DNA from: Pedobacter schmidteae
Lineage (GTDB): Bacteria > Bacteroidota > Bacteroidia > Sphingobacteriales > Sphingobacteriaceae
Length of the DNA stretch: 5,535 nucleotides
Assembly: GCA_945906015.1 (NCBI GenBank)
Contig: CAMDQV010000153.1
Coordinates: 1-5,535, forward strand
Reading direction: 5' to 3'
In this document: piece by piece, positions 1 to 5,535 of the stretch
Layout of the letters: every line of letters starts with the position of its first letter
Numbering within the stretch: position 1 is the first letter of the stretch
Position numbers and translations under genes: made by a program
The notes under the pieces: generated by a model
Seen by the model: only the letters and a program-made list of their open reading frames with translations
Told to the model about the DNA's origin: nothing
Database searches by the model: none

Positions 1-407
1 TCAAGGTTGACCTTGATCTTGAAAAGCAGGAAACAATGATGATCCTGCATTTTCATATCTATGGTGGAATTAAATTGGGATGTGATGTTTGTTTGGCAGA
101 TTATCCTTATCAGGTAGATTTTAAGGAAAGGCAGATTGCTAAATTAAACGGGAACGAAGATCTGGAGGATGATACCGAAGAGATCGTTGTTTTAAAGCGA
201 AGCGAAACCGAGATCAATGTAGCTACTTTGATCTATGAATTTATCAACCTGGCGGTACCTTACATTAGCCGGTGCGAAGATGAAGGAAATGCAGAATGGT
301 GCGATCGTGAGATGATTGCAAAACTGGAGCAACTTGCACCAGGACCAAAAGAAGAAATTGAAGAAGCTGATCCAAGATGGGAAGCGTTAAAGAACATAAA
401 AAAGTAA
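1..407 (+). CDS. YceD/DUF177 family protein, 3' part (5' end outside window)
   Basis: This is the C-terminal part of a DUF177 (YceD-like) protein. The reading frame is open to the left edge (first whole codon at position 3, reading KVDLDLEKQET before the first Met at 36), so the true start lies upstream and Met 36 is internal. Family hallmarks are a beta-rich stretch leading to a C-x2-C pair (GCDVC, codons at 81 and 90), then an acidic linker, then a second cysteine pair (codons 273 and 300) followed by DREMIAKLEQL, as in Bacteroidota members. Family knowledge: DUF177 proteins are needed for 23S rRNA accumulation in E. coli and plants and usually lie directly upstream of rpmF. That arrangement is seen here, 18 nt away. 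A role in large-subunit assembly is inferred from family and context. The exact molecular activity is unknown, and the CxxC may bind metal. Identity is fairly sure despite the missing N-terminus. Confidence 0.88.
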   Translation, partial: KVDLDLEKQETMMILHFHIYGGIKLGCDVCLADYPYQVDFKERQIAKLNGNEDLEDDTEEIVVLKRSETEINVATLIYEFINLAVPYISRCEDEGNAEWCDREMIAKLEQLAPGPKEEIEEADPRWEALKNIKK

Positions 408-425
408 ATTAATACATAGGAACAA

Positions 426-617
426 ATGGCACATCCAAAACGGAAAATATCCAAATCAAGAAGAGATAAAAGAAGAACACACTACAAAGCAGAAGCTCCG
501 GGTTTAACAACCTGTCAAAGTACTGGTGCTGTACATTTACCTCACCGTGCGTATACAGTTGATGGCAACTTGTATTATAACGGAAAAATGGTGATTGAAA
601 ACACTTCTATTGCCTAA
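426..617 (+). CDS. rpmF: 50S ribosomal protein L32 (bL32), zinc-ribbon-degenerate form
   Basis: A 63-residue very basic protein of the large ribosomal subunit. The N-terminus MAHPKRKISKSRRDKRRTHY is the characteristic bL32 signature (family consensus MAxPKRKxSKxRRDxRRxH). The C-terminal half normally forms a zinc ribbon from two CxxC pairs. Here only Cys30 remains; the other three expected cysteine positions read Thr33, Tyr43 and Asp46, with about two extra residues before YYNGK. It is therefore a cysteine-poor version unlikely to bind zinc in the usual way. The gene lies 18 nt after the YceD gene and 14 nt before plsX, the widespread yceD-rpmF-plsX order, so co-transcription is likely. A weak AGGA sits only 4 nt before the ATG. 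No alternative start is plausible because MAHPKRK is the conserved N-terminus. Confidence 0.97.
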   Translation: MAHPKRKISKSRRDKRRTHYKAEAPGLTTCQSTGAVHLPHRAYTVDGNLYYNGKMVIENTSIA

Positions 618-631
618 ATTACCTTTCTAAG

Positions 632-1567
632 ATGAAAATCGGCTTAGATATAATGGGTGGAGATTTTGCTCCCAAAGCAGCAGTTTTGGGAGCAATTGCA
701 GCTCAAAAAACCTTATCAGCAGATCAGACCATAGTTCTTTTCGGTGATAAGACGCAAGCCTTACCATTTCTTGCTGAACAGGGCGTGAGTCCAGATAGTT
801 TTGAGTTTGTTCATACCACAGAAATGATCGGCATGGGCGAACACGGAACAAAATCTGTACTTCAAAAGCCTAACTCAAGCATCAGTTTGGGTTTCCAATA
901 TCTAAAAGATGGCAAAATAGATTCATTTGCTTCTGCAGGAAATACCGGCGCTATGCTGGTTGGCGCCATTTTTAGCGTAAAACCTGTTCCAGGAGTTATC
1001 CGTCCAGCAGTTGCAACGAACGTTCCTAAATTGAGATCCGGCTTTGGAATTATGTTAGATGTAGGTGCTAATGCCGACTGTAAGCCTGAAGTTTTAGCTC
1101 AGTTTGGTATTTTAGGTAGTTTATATGCTGAACATGTATACCATATTCAGAATCCCAAAGTTGGGCTGATGAATTTAGGTGAAGAGGAAGAAAAAGGCAA
1201 TGTACTTACTCAATCAACATTCCCGCTTTTAAAGGATACTGACATTAATTTTATTGGTAATATTGAAGGACGTGATTTGTTCAATGATAAAGCAGATGTC
1301 ATTGTCTGTGATGGATTTACAGGTAATGTCATGTTAAAATTAGCCGAAACTTTTTATATTCTCACTCTCAAAAAAGGATTTAAAGATGAATTCTTTGATC
1401 GTTTTAATTACGAACAATATGGAGGAAGCCCTATTTTAGGTGTTAATGCCCCTGTCCTGATTGGCCACGGCATATCCAGTCCAGAAGCAATTAAAAATAT
1501 GGTACTTTTATCTCGAACAATGATTGAAACACAGTTTGTTGATAAAATCAAAGAAGCTTTTAAATAA
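632..1567 (+). CDS. plsX: Phosphate acyltransferase PlsX (acyl-ACP:phosphate acyltransferase)
   Basis: Converts acyl-ACP plus phosphate to acyl-phosphate, the acyl donor used by PlsY in the first step of phospholipid synthesis. It is a soluble, membrane-associated enzyme. At 311 residues it is close to but slightly shorter than the B. subtilis (about 333) and E. coli (about 356) proteins. The motifs are complete and in order: DIMGGDFAP (6-14), SAGNTGA (101-107), LDVGAN (142-147), NLGEEEEKG (181-189), NIEGRD (210-215), CDGFTGNV (226-233), YGGSPILG (263-270) and GHG (278-280). The ATG at 632 is chosen because MKIGLDIMGGD is the normal N-terminus. Spacing is 14 nt from rpmF and 16 nt to fabH, so it sits inside one operon with both. 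Nothing appears truncated. Confidence 0.97.
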   Translation: MKIGLDIMGGDFAPKAAVLGAIAAQKTLSADQTIVLFGDKTQALPFLAEQGVSPDSFEFVHTTEMIGMGEHGTKSVLQKPNSSISLGFQYLKDGKIDSFASAGNTGAMLVGAIFSVKPVPGVIRPAVATNVPKLRSGFGIMLDVGANADCKPEVLAQFGILGSLYAEHVYHIQNPKVGLMNLGEEEEKGNVLTQSTFPLLKDTDINFIGNIEGRDLFNDKADVIVCDGFTGNVMLKLAETFYILTLKKGFKDEFFDRFNYEQYGGSPILGVNAPVLIGHGISSPEAIKNMVLLSRTMIETQFVDKIKEAFK

Positions 1568-1583
1568 TTTGTCAAAATTTATT

Positions 1584-2570
1584 ATGTCTAAAGTTCACGC
1601 TGCAATAACAGCCGTACATGCCTACGTTCCTGAGTATATTTTAACAAATAAGGAACTAGAAGGAATGGTTGAAACCAACGATGAGTGGATAGTAAGCCGA
1701 ACAGGTATTAAAGAACGTCGTATCCTGAAAGGGAACCTGGGCACATCAGATATGGCTACTCATGCTGTTGAAGGTTTAATTAAAAAACGTGGAATCAAAG
1801 CCACAGAAATCGATCTAATTATTTTTTGTACCACTACGCCAGATATGGTGTTTCCTGCTTCTGCAAATATTCTTGCTCATAAAGTTGGTGCTGTGAATGC
1901 ATGGGGATATGATCTGAATGCAGCCTGTTCAGGCTTTCTATATGGATTAGCTACAGGATCTCAATTTATTGAAAGTGGTAAACATCAAAAAGTGTTGGTG
2001 GTTGGTGGAGATAAAATGTCATCAATCATCAATTATAAAGACCGAGCAAGCTGTATTATTTTTGGTGACGGCTGCGGAGCTGTTCTGTTGGAGCCAAATA
2101 CCGAAGGCTTTGGAGTAATCGATTCTATTTTAAAAAGTGATGGTTCTGGTGGTGATTATCTATGTCAAAAAGCCGGTGGGTCACTAAGACCTGCAAGCCA
2201 TGAAACAGTAGATAATGATGAGCATTTTCTTCATCAAGAAGGGCAGGCAGTATTTAAATTTGCTGTAACCAATATGGCCGATGTTGCAGCCGAAATCATG
2301 GATAGAAATAATCTTACTTCCAAAAATGTAGATTGGCTGGTTCCACATCAGGCAAATAAAAGAATCATCGATGCCACCAGCAACCGTTGCGGTATAGAAT
2401 CTGACAAGGTGATGATCAATATCGAAAAATACGGAAACACCACAAATGGAACAATACCACTATGTTTGTGGGAATGGGAAAGCAAACTAAAGAAAGGAGA
2501 CAATCTAGTGTTAGCTGCCTTTGGAGGTGGATTTACTTGGGGTTCCTTATATCTTAGGTGGGCTTACTAA
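1584..2570 (+). CDS. fabH: Beta-ketoacyl-ACP synthase III (FabH)
   Basis: Starts type II fatty acid synthesis by condensing an acyl-CoA primer (acetyl-CoA or branched-chain acyl-CoA) with malonyl-ACP. The protein is 328 residues, a normal length. The thiolase-fold catalytic triad is intact: Cys115 in NAACSGF, His255 in LVPHQANKR, and Asn285 in YGNTTNGT. NDEWIVSRTGIKERR (32-46) carries Trp35 and Arg39, matching E. coli CoA-binding Trp32 and Arg36. FGGGFTWGS (313-321) is the conserved C-terminus. The frame also has an ATG at 1524, but that would overlap plsX by 44 nt and add 20 lysine-rich residues with no family counterpart. ATG 1584 gives MSKVHAAITA, which aligns with the FabH start. It is preceded by AAAATTTATT, with no Shine-Dalgarno. 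Primer preference (straight versus branched) cannot be told from sequence alone. Confidence 0.97.
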   Translation: MSKVHAAITAVHAYVPEYILTNKELEGMVETNDEWIVSRTGIKERRILKGNLGTSDMATHAVEGLIKKRGIKATEIDLIIFCTTTPDMVFPASANILAHKVGAVNAWGYDLNAACSGFLYGLATGSQFIESGKHQKVLVVGGDKMSSIINYKDRASCIIFGDGCGAVLLEPNTEGFGVIDSILKSDGSGGDYLCQKAGGSLRPASHETVDNDEHFLHQEGQAVFKFAVTNMADVAAEIMDRNNLTSKNVDWLVPHQANKRIIDATSNRCGIESDKVMINIEKYGNTTNGTIPLCLWEWESKLKKGDNLVLAAFGGGFTWGSLYLRWAY

Positions 2571-2642
2571 AAAAACCAGATGCATTTTTTACTATTTTTA
2601 TTATAATTTTAAAATAAAATCCAAAAACTTAAATCAAACAAA
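2571..2642 (+). promoter_or_regulatory. AT-rich fabH-accB spacer, possible accBC promoter
   Basis: This 72-nt gap has only 11 G/C bases (about 15 % GC) and is much longer than the 14-18 nt gaps upstream in the same gene string. It holds two near matches to the Bacteroidota -7 box TAnnTTTG, each differing only in the final G: TATTTTTA at 2593-2600 and TAATTTTA at 2604-2611. It also holds the palindrome ATTTTAAAAT at 2606-2615. No clear -33 TTG element stands at the right distance, and near matches are expected by chance in such AT-rich DNA. The gap could provide a secondary promoter for accB or simply be an untranslated spacer. There is no GC-rich stem, so it is not a convincing terminator. 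Confidence 0.3.
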
Positions 2643-3122
2643 ATGGATATTAAACAAATTCAGGAACTTATAAAGTTTGTTTTCAAATCTGGAGTAAATG
2701 AAGTTTCTATTGAACAGAAAGAGTTTAAAATTACCATAAAAACCAACCAGCCACCATTTTATACAATAGGTGCTCCGGCTCAAGCCGCTGCCCAATTACA
2801 GGCTGCTCCGGCTGTTGTTGCAACAGTAACAAGCGCTGCAGAACCAATCGTTGCCGCGCCAGCTAAAGAAGATTCTTCTTCGTACCTGACTATAAAATCA
2901 CCAATGATCGGCACATTTTACAATTCTTCAAGTCCGGATAAGCCATTATTTGTAAATGTAGGCGATGAGGTAAAAGCTGGCCAAGTGGTATGTATCATTG
3001 AAGCAATGAAGCTTTTCAACGAGATCGAATCTGAAATTTCTGGTCGTATTGTTAAAATTCTGGTTGATAATGCTAGTCCGGTAGAATACGACCAGCCGTT
3101 ATTTTTGGTTGAGCCTATTTAA
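2643..3122 (+). CDS. accB: Biotin carboxyl carrier protein of acetyl-CoA carboxylase
   Basis: Carries the biotin that shuttles CO2 from biotin carboxylase (AccC) to the carboxyltransferase in acetyl-CoA carboxylase, the malonyl-CoA-forming step of fatty acid synthesis. It has 159 residues (E. coli 156). Layout: an N-terminal segment of about 35 residues (MDIKQIQELIKFV, typical of AccB), an Ala/Pro/Val-rich flexible linker at about 44-75, then a C-terminal biotinyl domain at about 82-158. The biotin-accepting lysine is Lys123 in IIEAMKLFNEIES; the motif reads AMKL instead of the commoner AMKM. The thumb region typical of bacterial BCCP is present (SPMIGTFYNSSSPDKPLFV, 86-104). The ATG at 2643 follows an A-rich leader (ATCAAACAAA) without Shine-Dalgarno. 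accC lies 102 nt downstream in the classic accBC order. BirA-type biotin ligase would modify it. Confidence 0.97.
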   Translation: MDIKQIQELIKFVFKSGVNEVSIEQKEFKITIKTNQPPFYTIGAPAQAAAQLQAAPAVVATVTSAAEPIVAAPAKEDSSSYLTIKSPMIGTFYNSSSPDKPLFVNVGDEVKAGQVVCIIEAMKLFNEIESEISGRIVKILVDNASPVEYDQPLFLVEPI

Positions 3123-3210
3123 TTTGAAGATCCGTAATTTGAGATTTACAGTTTAAGGCATCTGTACCTAAGCTAGGTTAGATCTGCATTTTCACAATCC
3201 TCAAATTTTC
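3121..3210. repeat. Nested inverted-repeat element in the accB-accC gap
   Basis: The 102-nt gap between accB and accC (3123-3224) holds no gene but is structured. An outer perfect 8-bp inverted repeat, AATTTGAG at 3136-3143 and CTCAAATT at 3200-3207, encloses an inner hairpin: ATCT (3160-3163) pairs with AGAT (3180-3183), and ACCTA (3166-3170) pairs with TAGGT (3174-3178) around a 3-nt loop. The motif AATTTGA also occurs directly at 3121-3127, overlapping the accB stop codon, 15 nt before the second copy. The right flank TCAAATTTTCAAAA resembles short AT-rich intergenic repeats I associate with Sphingobacteriaceae genomes (inference). Possible roles are a small palindromic repeat, an mRNA processing site or a pause site. 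No T-run directly follows the inner hairpin, so a terminator is unlikely. Confidence 0.5.
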
Positions 3211-3224
3211 AAAAGAAAAAAACT

Positions 3225-4565
3225 ATGTTTAAAAAAATACTAATTGCAAATCGTGGCGAAATAGCCCTTCGGATCATCCGTACCTGCAAAGAAATGGGCG
3301 TAAAAACCGTAGCTGTTTATTCAACTGCAGATCGCGATAGTTTACATGTTCGTTTTGCCGATGAAGCTGTTTGTATCGGGCCACCAGCAAGTAAAGATTC
3401 TTACCTGAGCATACCTAATATTATTTCAGCAGCCGAGTTGACCAATGCCGACGCTATCCACCCGGGTTACGGTTTCTTATCTGAGAATGCTAAATTTTCG
3501 GCTATTTGTAATGAATATGGAATCAAATTCATAGGAGCTACCGCAGATCAGATCAATGGAATGGGTGATAAAGCTTCTGCAAAAGAAACGATGAAACAAG
3601 CTGGAGTACCAACGATACCTGGATCTGAAGGACTGTTAAATTCTATAAAAGAAGGACTTATAATAGCCAACAAAATAGGATATCCAATCATACTAAAAGC
3701 CACAGCAGGTGGTGGAGGCAGAGGTATGCGGATTGTCTGGAAAGATGAAGAGTTTGAACCCGCATGGGATTCTGCACGCCAAGAATCGGCTGCGGCATTT
3801 GGCAATGACGGACTTTATCTAGAAAAATACGTTGAAGATCCAAGACATATTGAAATTCAGGTAATTGGCGATCAATATGGAAAGGTTTGCCATTTATCAG
3901 AACGCGATTGCTCTATCCAAAGACGCCATCAAAAACTAGTTGAAGAATCTCCTTCGCCATTCATGACACCTGAACTCCGAGAAAAAATGGGTGAAGCTGC
4001 GATTAAAGGTGCTATGGCTGTGAATTACGAAGGAGCCGGTACCGTAGAATTTTTAGTCGACAAGCACCGCAATTTTTATTTCATGGAAATGAATACCCGT
4101 ATACAAGTAGAACATCCTGTAACAGAAGAAGTTATCAACTTTGACCTGATCAAAGAACAGATCAAAGTAGCTTCAGGTATTCCAATTTCAGGAAAGAATT
4201 ATATACCAGAGATGCATGCCATTGAATGTCGTATCAATGCAGAAGACCCATTTAACAACTTCAGACCATCACCTGGATTAATCACTAACTTCCATTCACC
4301 TGGTGGTCATGGAGTTCGTGTTGATACTCATGTGTATGCAGGATATCAAATCCCGCCAAATTACGATTCCATGATTGCTAAACTGATTTGCGTGGCACAA
4401 ACAAGAGAGGAAGCAATTTGTACCATGGAGCGTTCATTAAGTGAGTTTGTAATTGAAGGCGTGAAGACTACCATTCCTTTTCATTTACGGTTGATGAAAG
4501 ATCCTAATTTCCGTGCAGGAAATTTTACTACCAAATTTATGGATACTTTTGACCTCAGTGAATAA
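3225..4565 (+). CDS. accC: Biotin carboxylase subunit of acetyl-CoA carboxylase
   Basis: ATP-dependent carboxylation of biotin on AccB using bicarbonate, the first half-reaction of acetyl-CoA carboxylase. It has 446 residues (E. coli 449). Domains: N-terminal biotin carboxylase domain (MFKKILIANRGEIALRIIRT at the start, HPGYGFLSEN 79-88), ATP-grasp domain (about 115-310) and C-terminal biotin carboxylase domain (from about 330, HAIECRINAEDP 331-342). Active-site residues are present: Lys116, Lys158, glycine-rich loop AGGGGRGM (161-168), His208, Cys229 in RDCSIQRRHQK, Lys237, Glu275, Glu288, Asn290, Arg292, Gln294, Val295, Glu296 (MEMNTRIQVEHP) and Arg336. It ends soon after the biotin carboxylase domains, with no fused biotinyl or carboxyltransferase domain, so it is the stand-alone AccC that pairs with the upstream AccB. 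Pyruvate or propionyl-CoA carboxylase subunits are related, but length and neighbours favour AccC. Confidence 0.97.
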   Translation: MFKKILIANRGEIALRIIRTCKEMGVKTVAVYSTADRDSLHVRFADEAVCIGPPASKDSYLSIPNIISAAELTNADAIHPGYGFLSENAKFSAICNEYGIKFIGATADQINGMGDKASAKETMKQAGVPTIPGSEGLLNSIKEGLIIANKIGYPIILKATAGGGGRGMRIVWKDEEFEPAWDSARQESAAAFGNDGLYLEKYVEDPRHIEIQVIGDQYGKVCHLSERDCSIQRRHQKLVEESPSPFMTPELREKMGEAAIKGAMAVNYEGAGTVEFLVDKHRNFYFMEMNTRIQVEHPVTEEVINFDLIKEQIKVASGIPISGKNYIPEMHAIECRINAEDPFNNFRPSPGLITNFHSPGGHGVRVDTHVYAGYQIPPNYDSMIAKLICVAQTREEAICTMERSLSEFVIEGVKTTIPFHLRLMKDPNFRAGNFTTKFMDTFDLSE

Positions 4566-4592
4566 CCAGTACGTTATATGCTGGTTAACAGC
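4563..4592 (+). other. Stem-loop containing the accC stop codon, with an alternative fold
   Basis: TAACCAGTA (4563-4571) can pair with TATGCTGGTTA (4579-4587; pairing uses T4579, G4580 and CTGGTTA) around a 7-nt loop. The stem has nine pairs, one of them G-U. The first three bases are the accC stop codon. A second, mutually exclusive hairpin, GCTG (4580-4583) with CAGC (4589-4592), uses the same bases. No T-run follows, so this is not an intrinsic terminator. A role as a 3'-end stabiliser or processing site of the accC message is possible but not shown. Confidence 0.4.
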
Positions 4593-4662
4593 AAATACCG
4601 CTTAAACTCGTGAATTTTGAAGCTGATTGTCACAATTAAATTGATGCTTGTTAAATATCTAT

Positions 4663-4704
4663 AAAATACCATTCTAAAATCAAATAGAATGGTATTTTTG
4701 TTTT
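4663..4704 (+). terminator. Rho-independent terminator downstream of accC
   Basis: A perfect 14-bp stem: AAAATACCATTCTA (4663-4676) pairs with TAGAATGGTATTTT (4685-4698) around an 8-nt loop (AAATCAAA), followed by TTGTTTT. The stem is AT-rich in keeping with the genome, but its length and the T-run make it a strong intrinsic terminator for the accBC message. The A-run at the 5' base means it could also act on the opposite strand. No reverse-strand gene is seen in the window that would need it. Positions 4593-4662 before it show no gene or clear signal. Confidence 0.88.
4693..4700 (+). promoter_or_regulatory. Candidate -7 promoter box for tatC inside the terminator arm
   Basis: TATTTTTG matches the Bacteroidota sigma-A -7 consensus TAnnTTTG at all fixed positions. 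It lies on the 3' arm and T-run of the accC terminator, 10 nt before the tatC ATG at 4711. No TTG-type -33 element is visible at about 4666-4674. If used, transcription would start close to the ATG, giving a very short or leaderless message, or a leader of about 70 nt if Met 4777 is the true start. A chance match within a T-run is quite possible. Confidence 0.3.
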
Positions 4705-4710
4705 CAAATT

Positions 4711-5535
4711 ATGAGTAAAAAACGTACAGACTTAGTTAAGGCTATCACAGAGAAAGAAAAAACTATTGAAGCCGAAATGTCTTTTTTTGATCATCTAGAT
4801 GTTCTTCGGGGGCATCTAATCCGTGCATCTATAGCCATAGTAAGTTTCACTATTCTGGCATTCAGTTTTTATGATTTTATTTTTGATGAGATCATTATGG
4901 GTCCTGGTCGTACCAATTTCTGGACCTATAGAATGATGTGTGCAGCCACAGAAAAATTCAATTTAGGTGCCGATTTCTGTGTAAAAAAGCTAAGTTTCAA
5001 TATCATCAATACCGAATTGGGCGGGCAATTCACCTTACAGCTAAATTCATCCTTGATGATAGGAATTGTTTTAGGTGTACCCTACCTTTTATTTGAGGTA
5101 TGGCGCTTTGTAAAGCCGGCATTACATGAAAATGAACGCAAATCTGCTACAGGATTTGTATTCTGGGCATCTTTACTGTTTATCATAGGTTTGATGTTCG
5201 GTTATTATATAATAGCACCCCTATCCATTAACTTTTTATCCAACTACGAAGTTAGTTCTATCATCAATAACCAGATTACAATCGCCTCTTATTTTTCTGT
5301 AGTTGCCACATTAACAATTGGTGCTGCGTTAACATTTGAATTACCGATTGTTATTTATATACTTTCCAAGCTTGGAATAATGACGCCAGAGTTTATGAGG
5401 TCATCGCGAAGATATGCAACAGTAATAATTTTGATCATTGCTGCGATTGTAACGCCTACACCTGATCTGGTAACGATGCTTACCGTTAGTTTCCCGTTAT
5501 TCCTGCTATACGAAGTAAGTATTTATGTTTCAGCT
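4711..5535 (+). CDS. tatC: Sec-independent protein translocase TatC (3' end outside window)
   Basis: Core membrane subunit of the twin-arginine translocase; it binds RR signal peptides of folded proteins and recruits TatA for export. The frame is open from ATG 4711 to the window edge (275 codons, no stop), probably nearly complete. Six hydrophobic segments fit TatC: about 36-56, 113-131, 147-171, 192-218, 234-249 and 256-275. Signatures: FFDHLDVLRGHLIR (25-38), VWRFVKPALHENERK (130-144, with Glu142 equivalent to E. coli Glu103), FELP (209-212) and VTPTPD (247-252). The first periplasmic loop is long (about 62-110) with Cys77 and Cys90, a feature I associate with Bacteroidota TatC. The usual Glu before LR (E. 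coli Glu15) is Val31 here. Met23 (4777) is an alternative start, directly before SFFDHL; residues 1-22 are charged and non-conserved. The gene follows the accC terminator by 12 nt and is probably a separate unit. Confidence 0.95.
   Translation, partial: MSKKRTDLVKAITEKEKTIEAEMSFFDHLDVLRGHLIRASIAIVSFTILAFSFYDFIFDEIIMGPGRTNFWTYRMMCAATEKFNLGADFCVKKLSFNIINTELGGQFTLQLNSSLMIGIVLGVPYLLFEVWRFVKPALHENERKSATGFVFWASLLFIIGLMFGYYIIAPLSINFLSNYEVSSIINNQITIASYFSVVATLTIGAALTFELPIVIYILSKLGIMTPEFMRSSRRYATVIILIIAAIVTPTPDLVTMLTVSFPLFLLYEVSIYVSA

Noticed and set aside
36..38. ATG 36 as the true start of the YceD/DUF177 gene
   Set aside because: The same frame is open to the left edge and already codes family-like residues, so the gene begins outside the window.
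260..454. 64-codon reverse-strand frame over the YceD/rpmF junction
   Set aside because: It lies antisense to two confident genes, has a low-complexity Ser/Phe-rich product and no family features.
627..851. 74-codon reverse-strand frame over the plsX 5' end
   Set aside because: It is a shadow of plsX with no recognisable domain or start context.
1524..1583. Upstream in-frame ATG giving fabH a 20-residue N-terminal extension
   Set aside because: It would overlap the plsX end by 44 nt, and the extra lysine-rich residues have no counterpart in FabH. The family-like start is ATG 1584.
2581..2642. Possible terminator after fabH from the TTTTT and AAAAT runs
   Set aside because: Any stem is made almost only of A-T pairs with no clear loop and T-run arrangement, so it is better read as AT-rich spacer.
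3000..3020. Biotin motif AMKL in AccB instead of AMKM as a possible functional oddity
   Set aside because: AMKL occurs in carrier proteins of other groups that I recall, such as cyanobacteria, and the rest of the biotinyl domain is normal, so this is ordinary family variation.
3548..3805. 85-codon reverse-strand frame within accC
   Set aside because: It is antisense to the conserved ATP-grasp region; its Pro/Ser-rich product simply mirrors the glycine-rich loop and neighbouring codons.

Overview
The window is a compact, one-directional stretch of core bacterial genes, all on the + strand. In order they are the end of a YceD/DUF177 gene, rpmF (ribosomal protein L32), plsX, fabH, accB, accC and the first 275 codons of tatC. 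The protein sequences point to Bacteroidota, most likely a Sphingobacteriales/Sphingobacteriaceae (Pedobacter-like) organism. Supporting signs are the L32 N-terminus beginning MAHPKRK, the long TatC periplasmic loop, AT-rich intergenic DNA, A-rich leaders almost without Shine-Dalgarno sequences, and a TAnnTTTG-type promoter box. The genus assignment is inference from sequence flavour, not from a search.

Positions 1-1567 carry yceD', rpmF and plsX with gaps of 14-18 nt, and fabH follows after 16 nt, so positions 1-2570 look like a single transcription unit whose promoter lies upstream of the window. A 72-nt gap of about 15 % GC separates fabH from accB. A 102-nt gap containing nested inverted repeats separates accB from accC. 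accC ends in a stem-loop that includes its own stop codon. About 100 nt further on there is a strong intrinsic terminator (14-bp perfect stem plus T-run), and tatC begins only 12 nt after that stem.

Functionally the block joins ribosome maturation (YceD, L32) to membrane lipid supply. AccB and AccC are the biotin carrier and biotin carboxylase of acetyl-CoA carboxylase, which makes malonyl-CoA. FabH uses malonyl-ACP to start fatty acid chains. PlsX converts finished acyl-ACP to acyl-phosphate for phospholipid synthesis. The carboxyltransferase genes accA and accD are not in this window. TatC is a separate function (export of folded proteins) and appears to be a separate unit behind the terminator.

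I see no mobile element, CRISPR array, tRNA or rRNA, and no convincing novel multi-gene system. The points worth a second look are small: an L32 that has lost three of four zinc-ribbon cysteines, a TatC with Val at the position of the signal-peptide-binding Glu, a nested palindromic element between accB and accC, alternative hairpins at the accC stop codon, and a promoter-like box inside the accC terminator.
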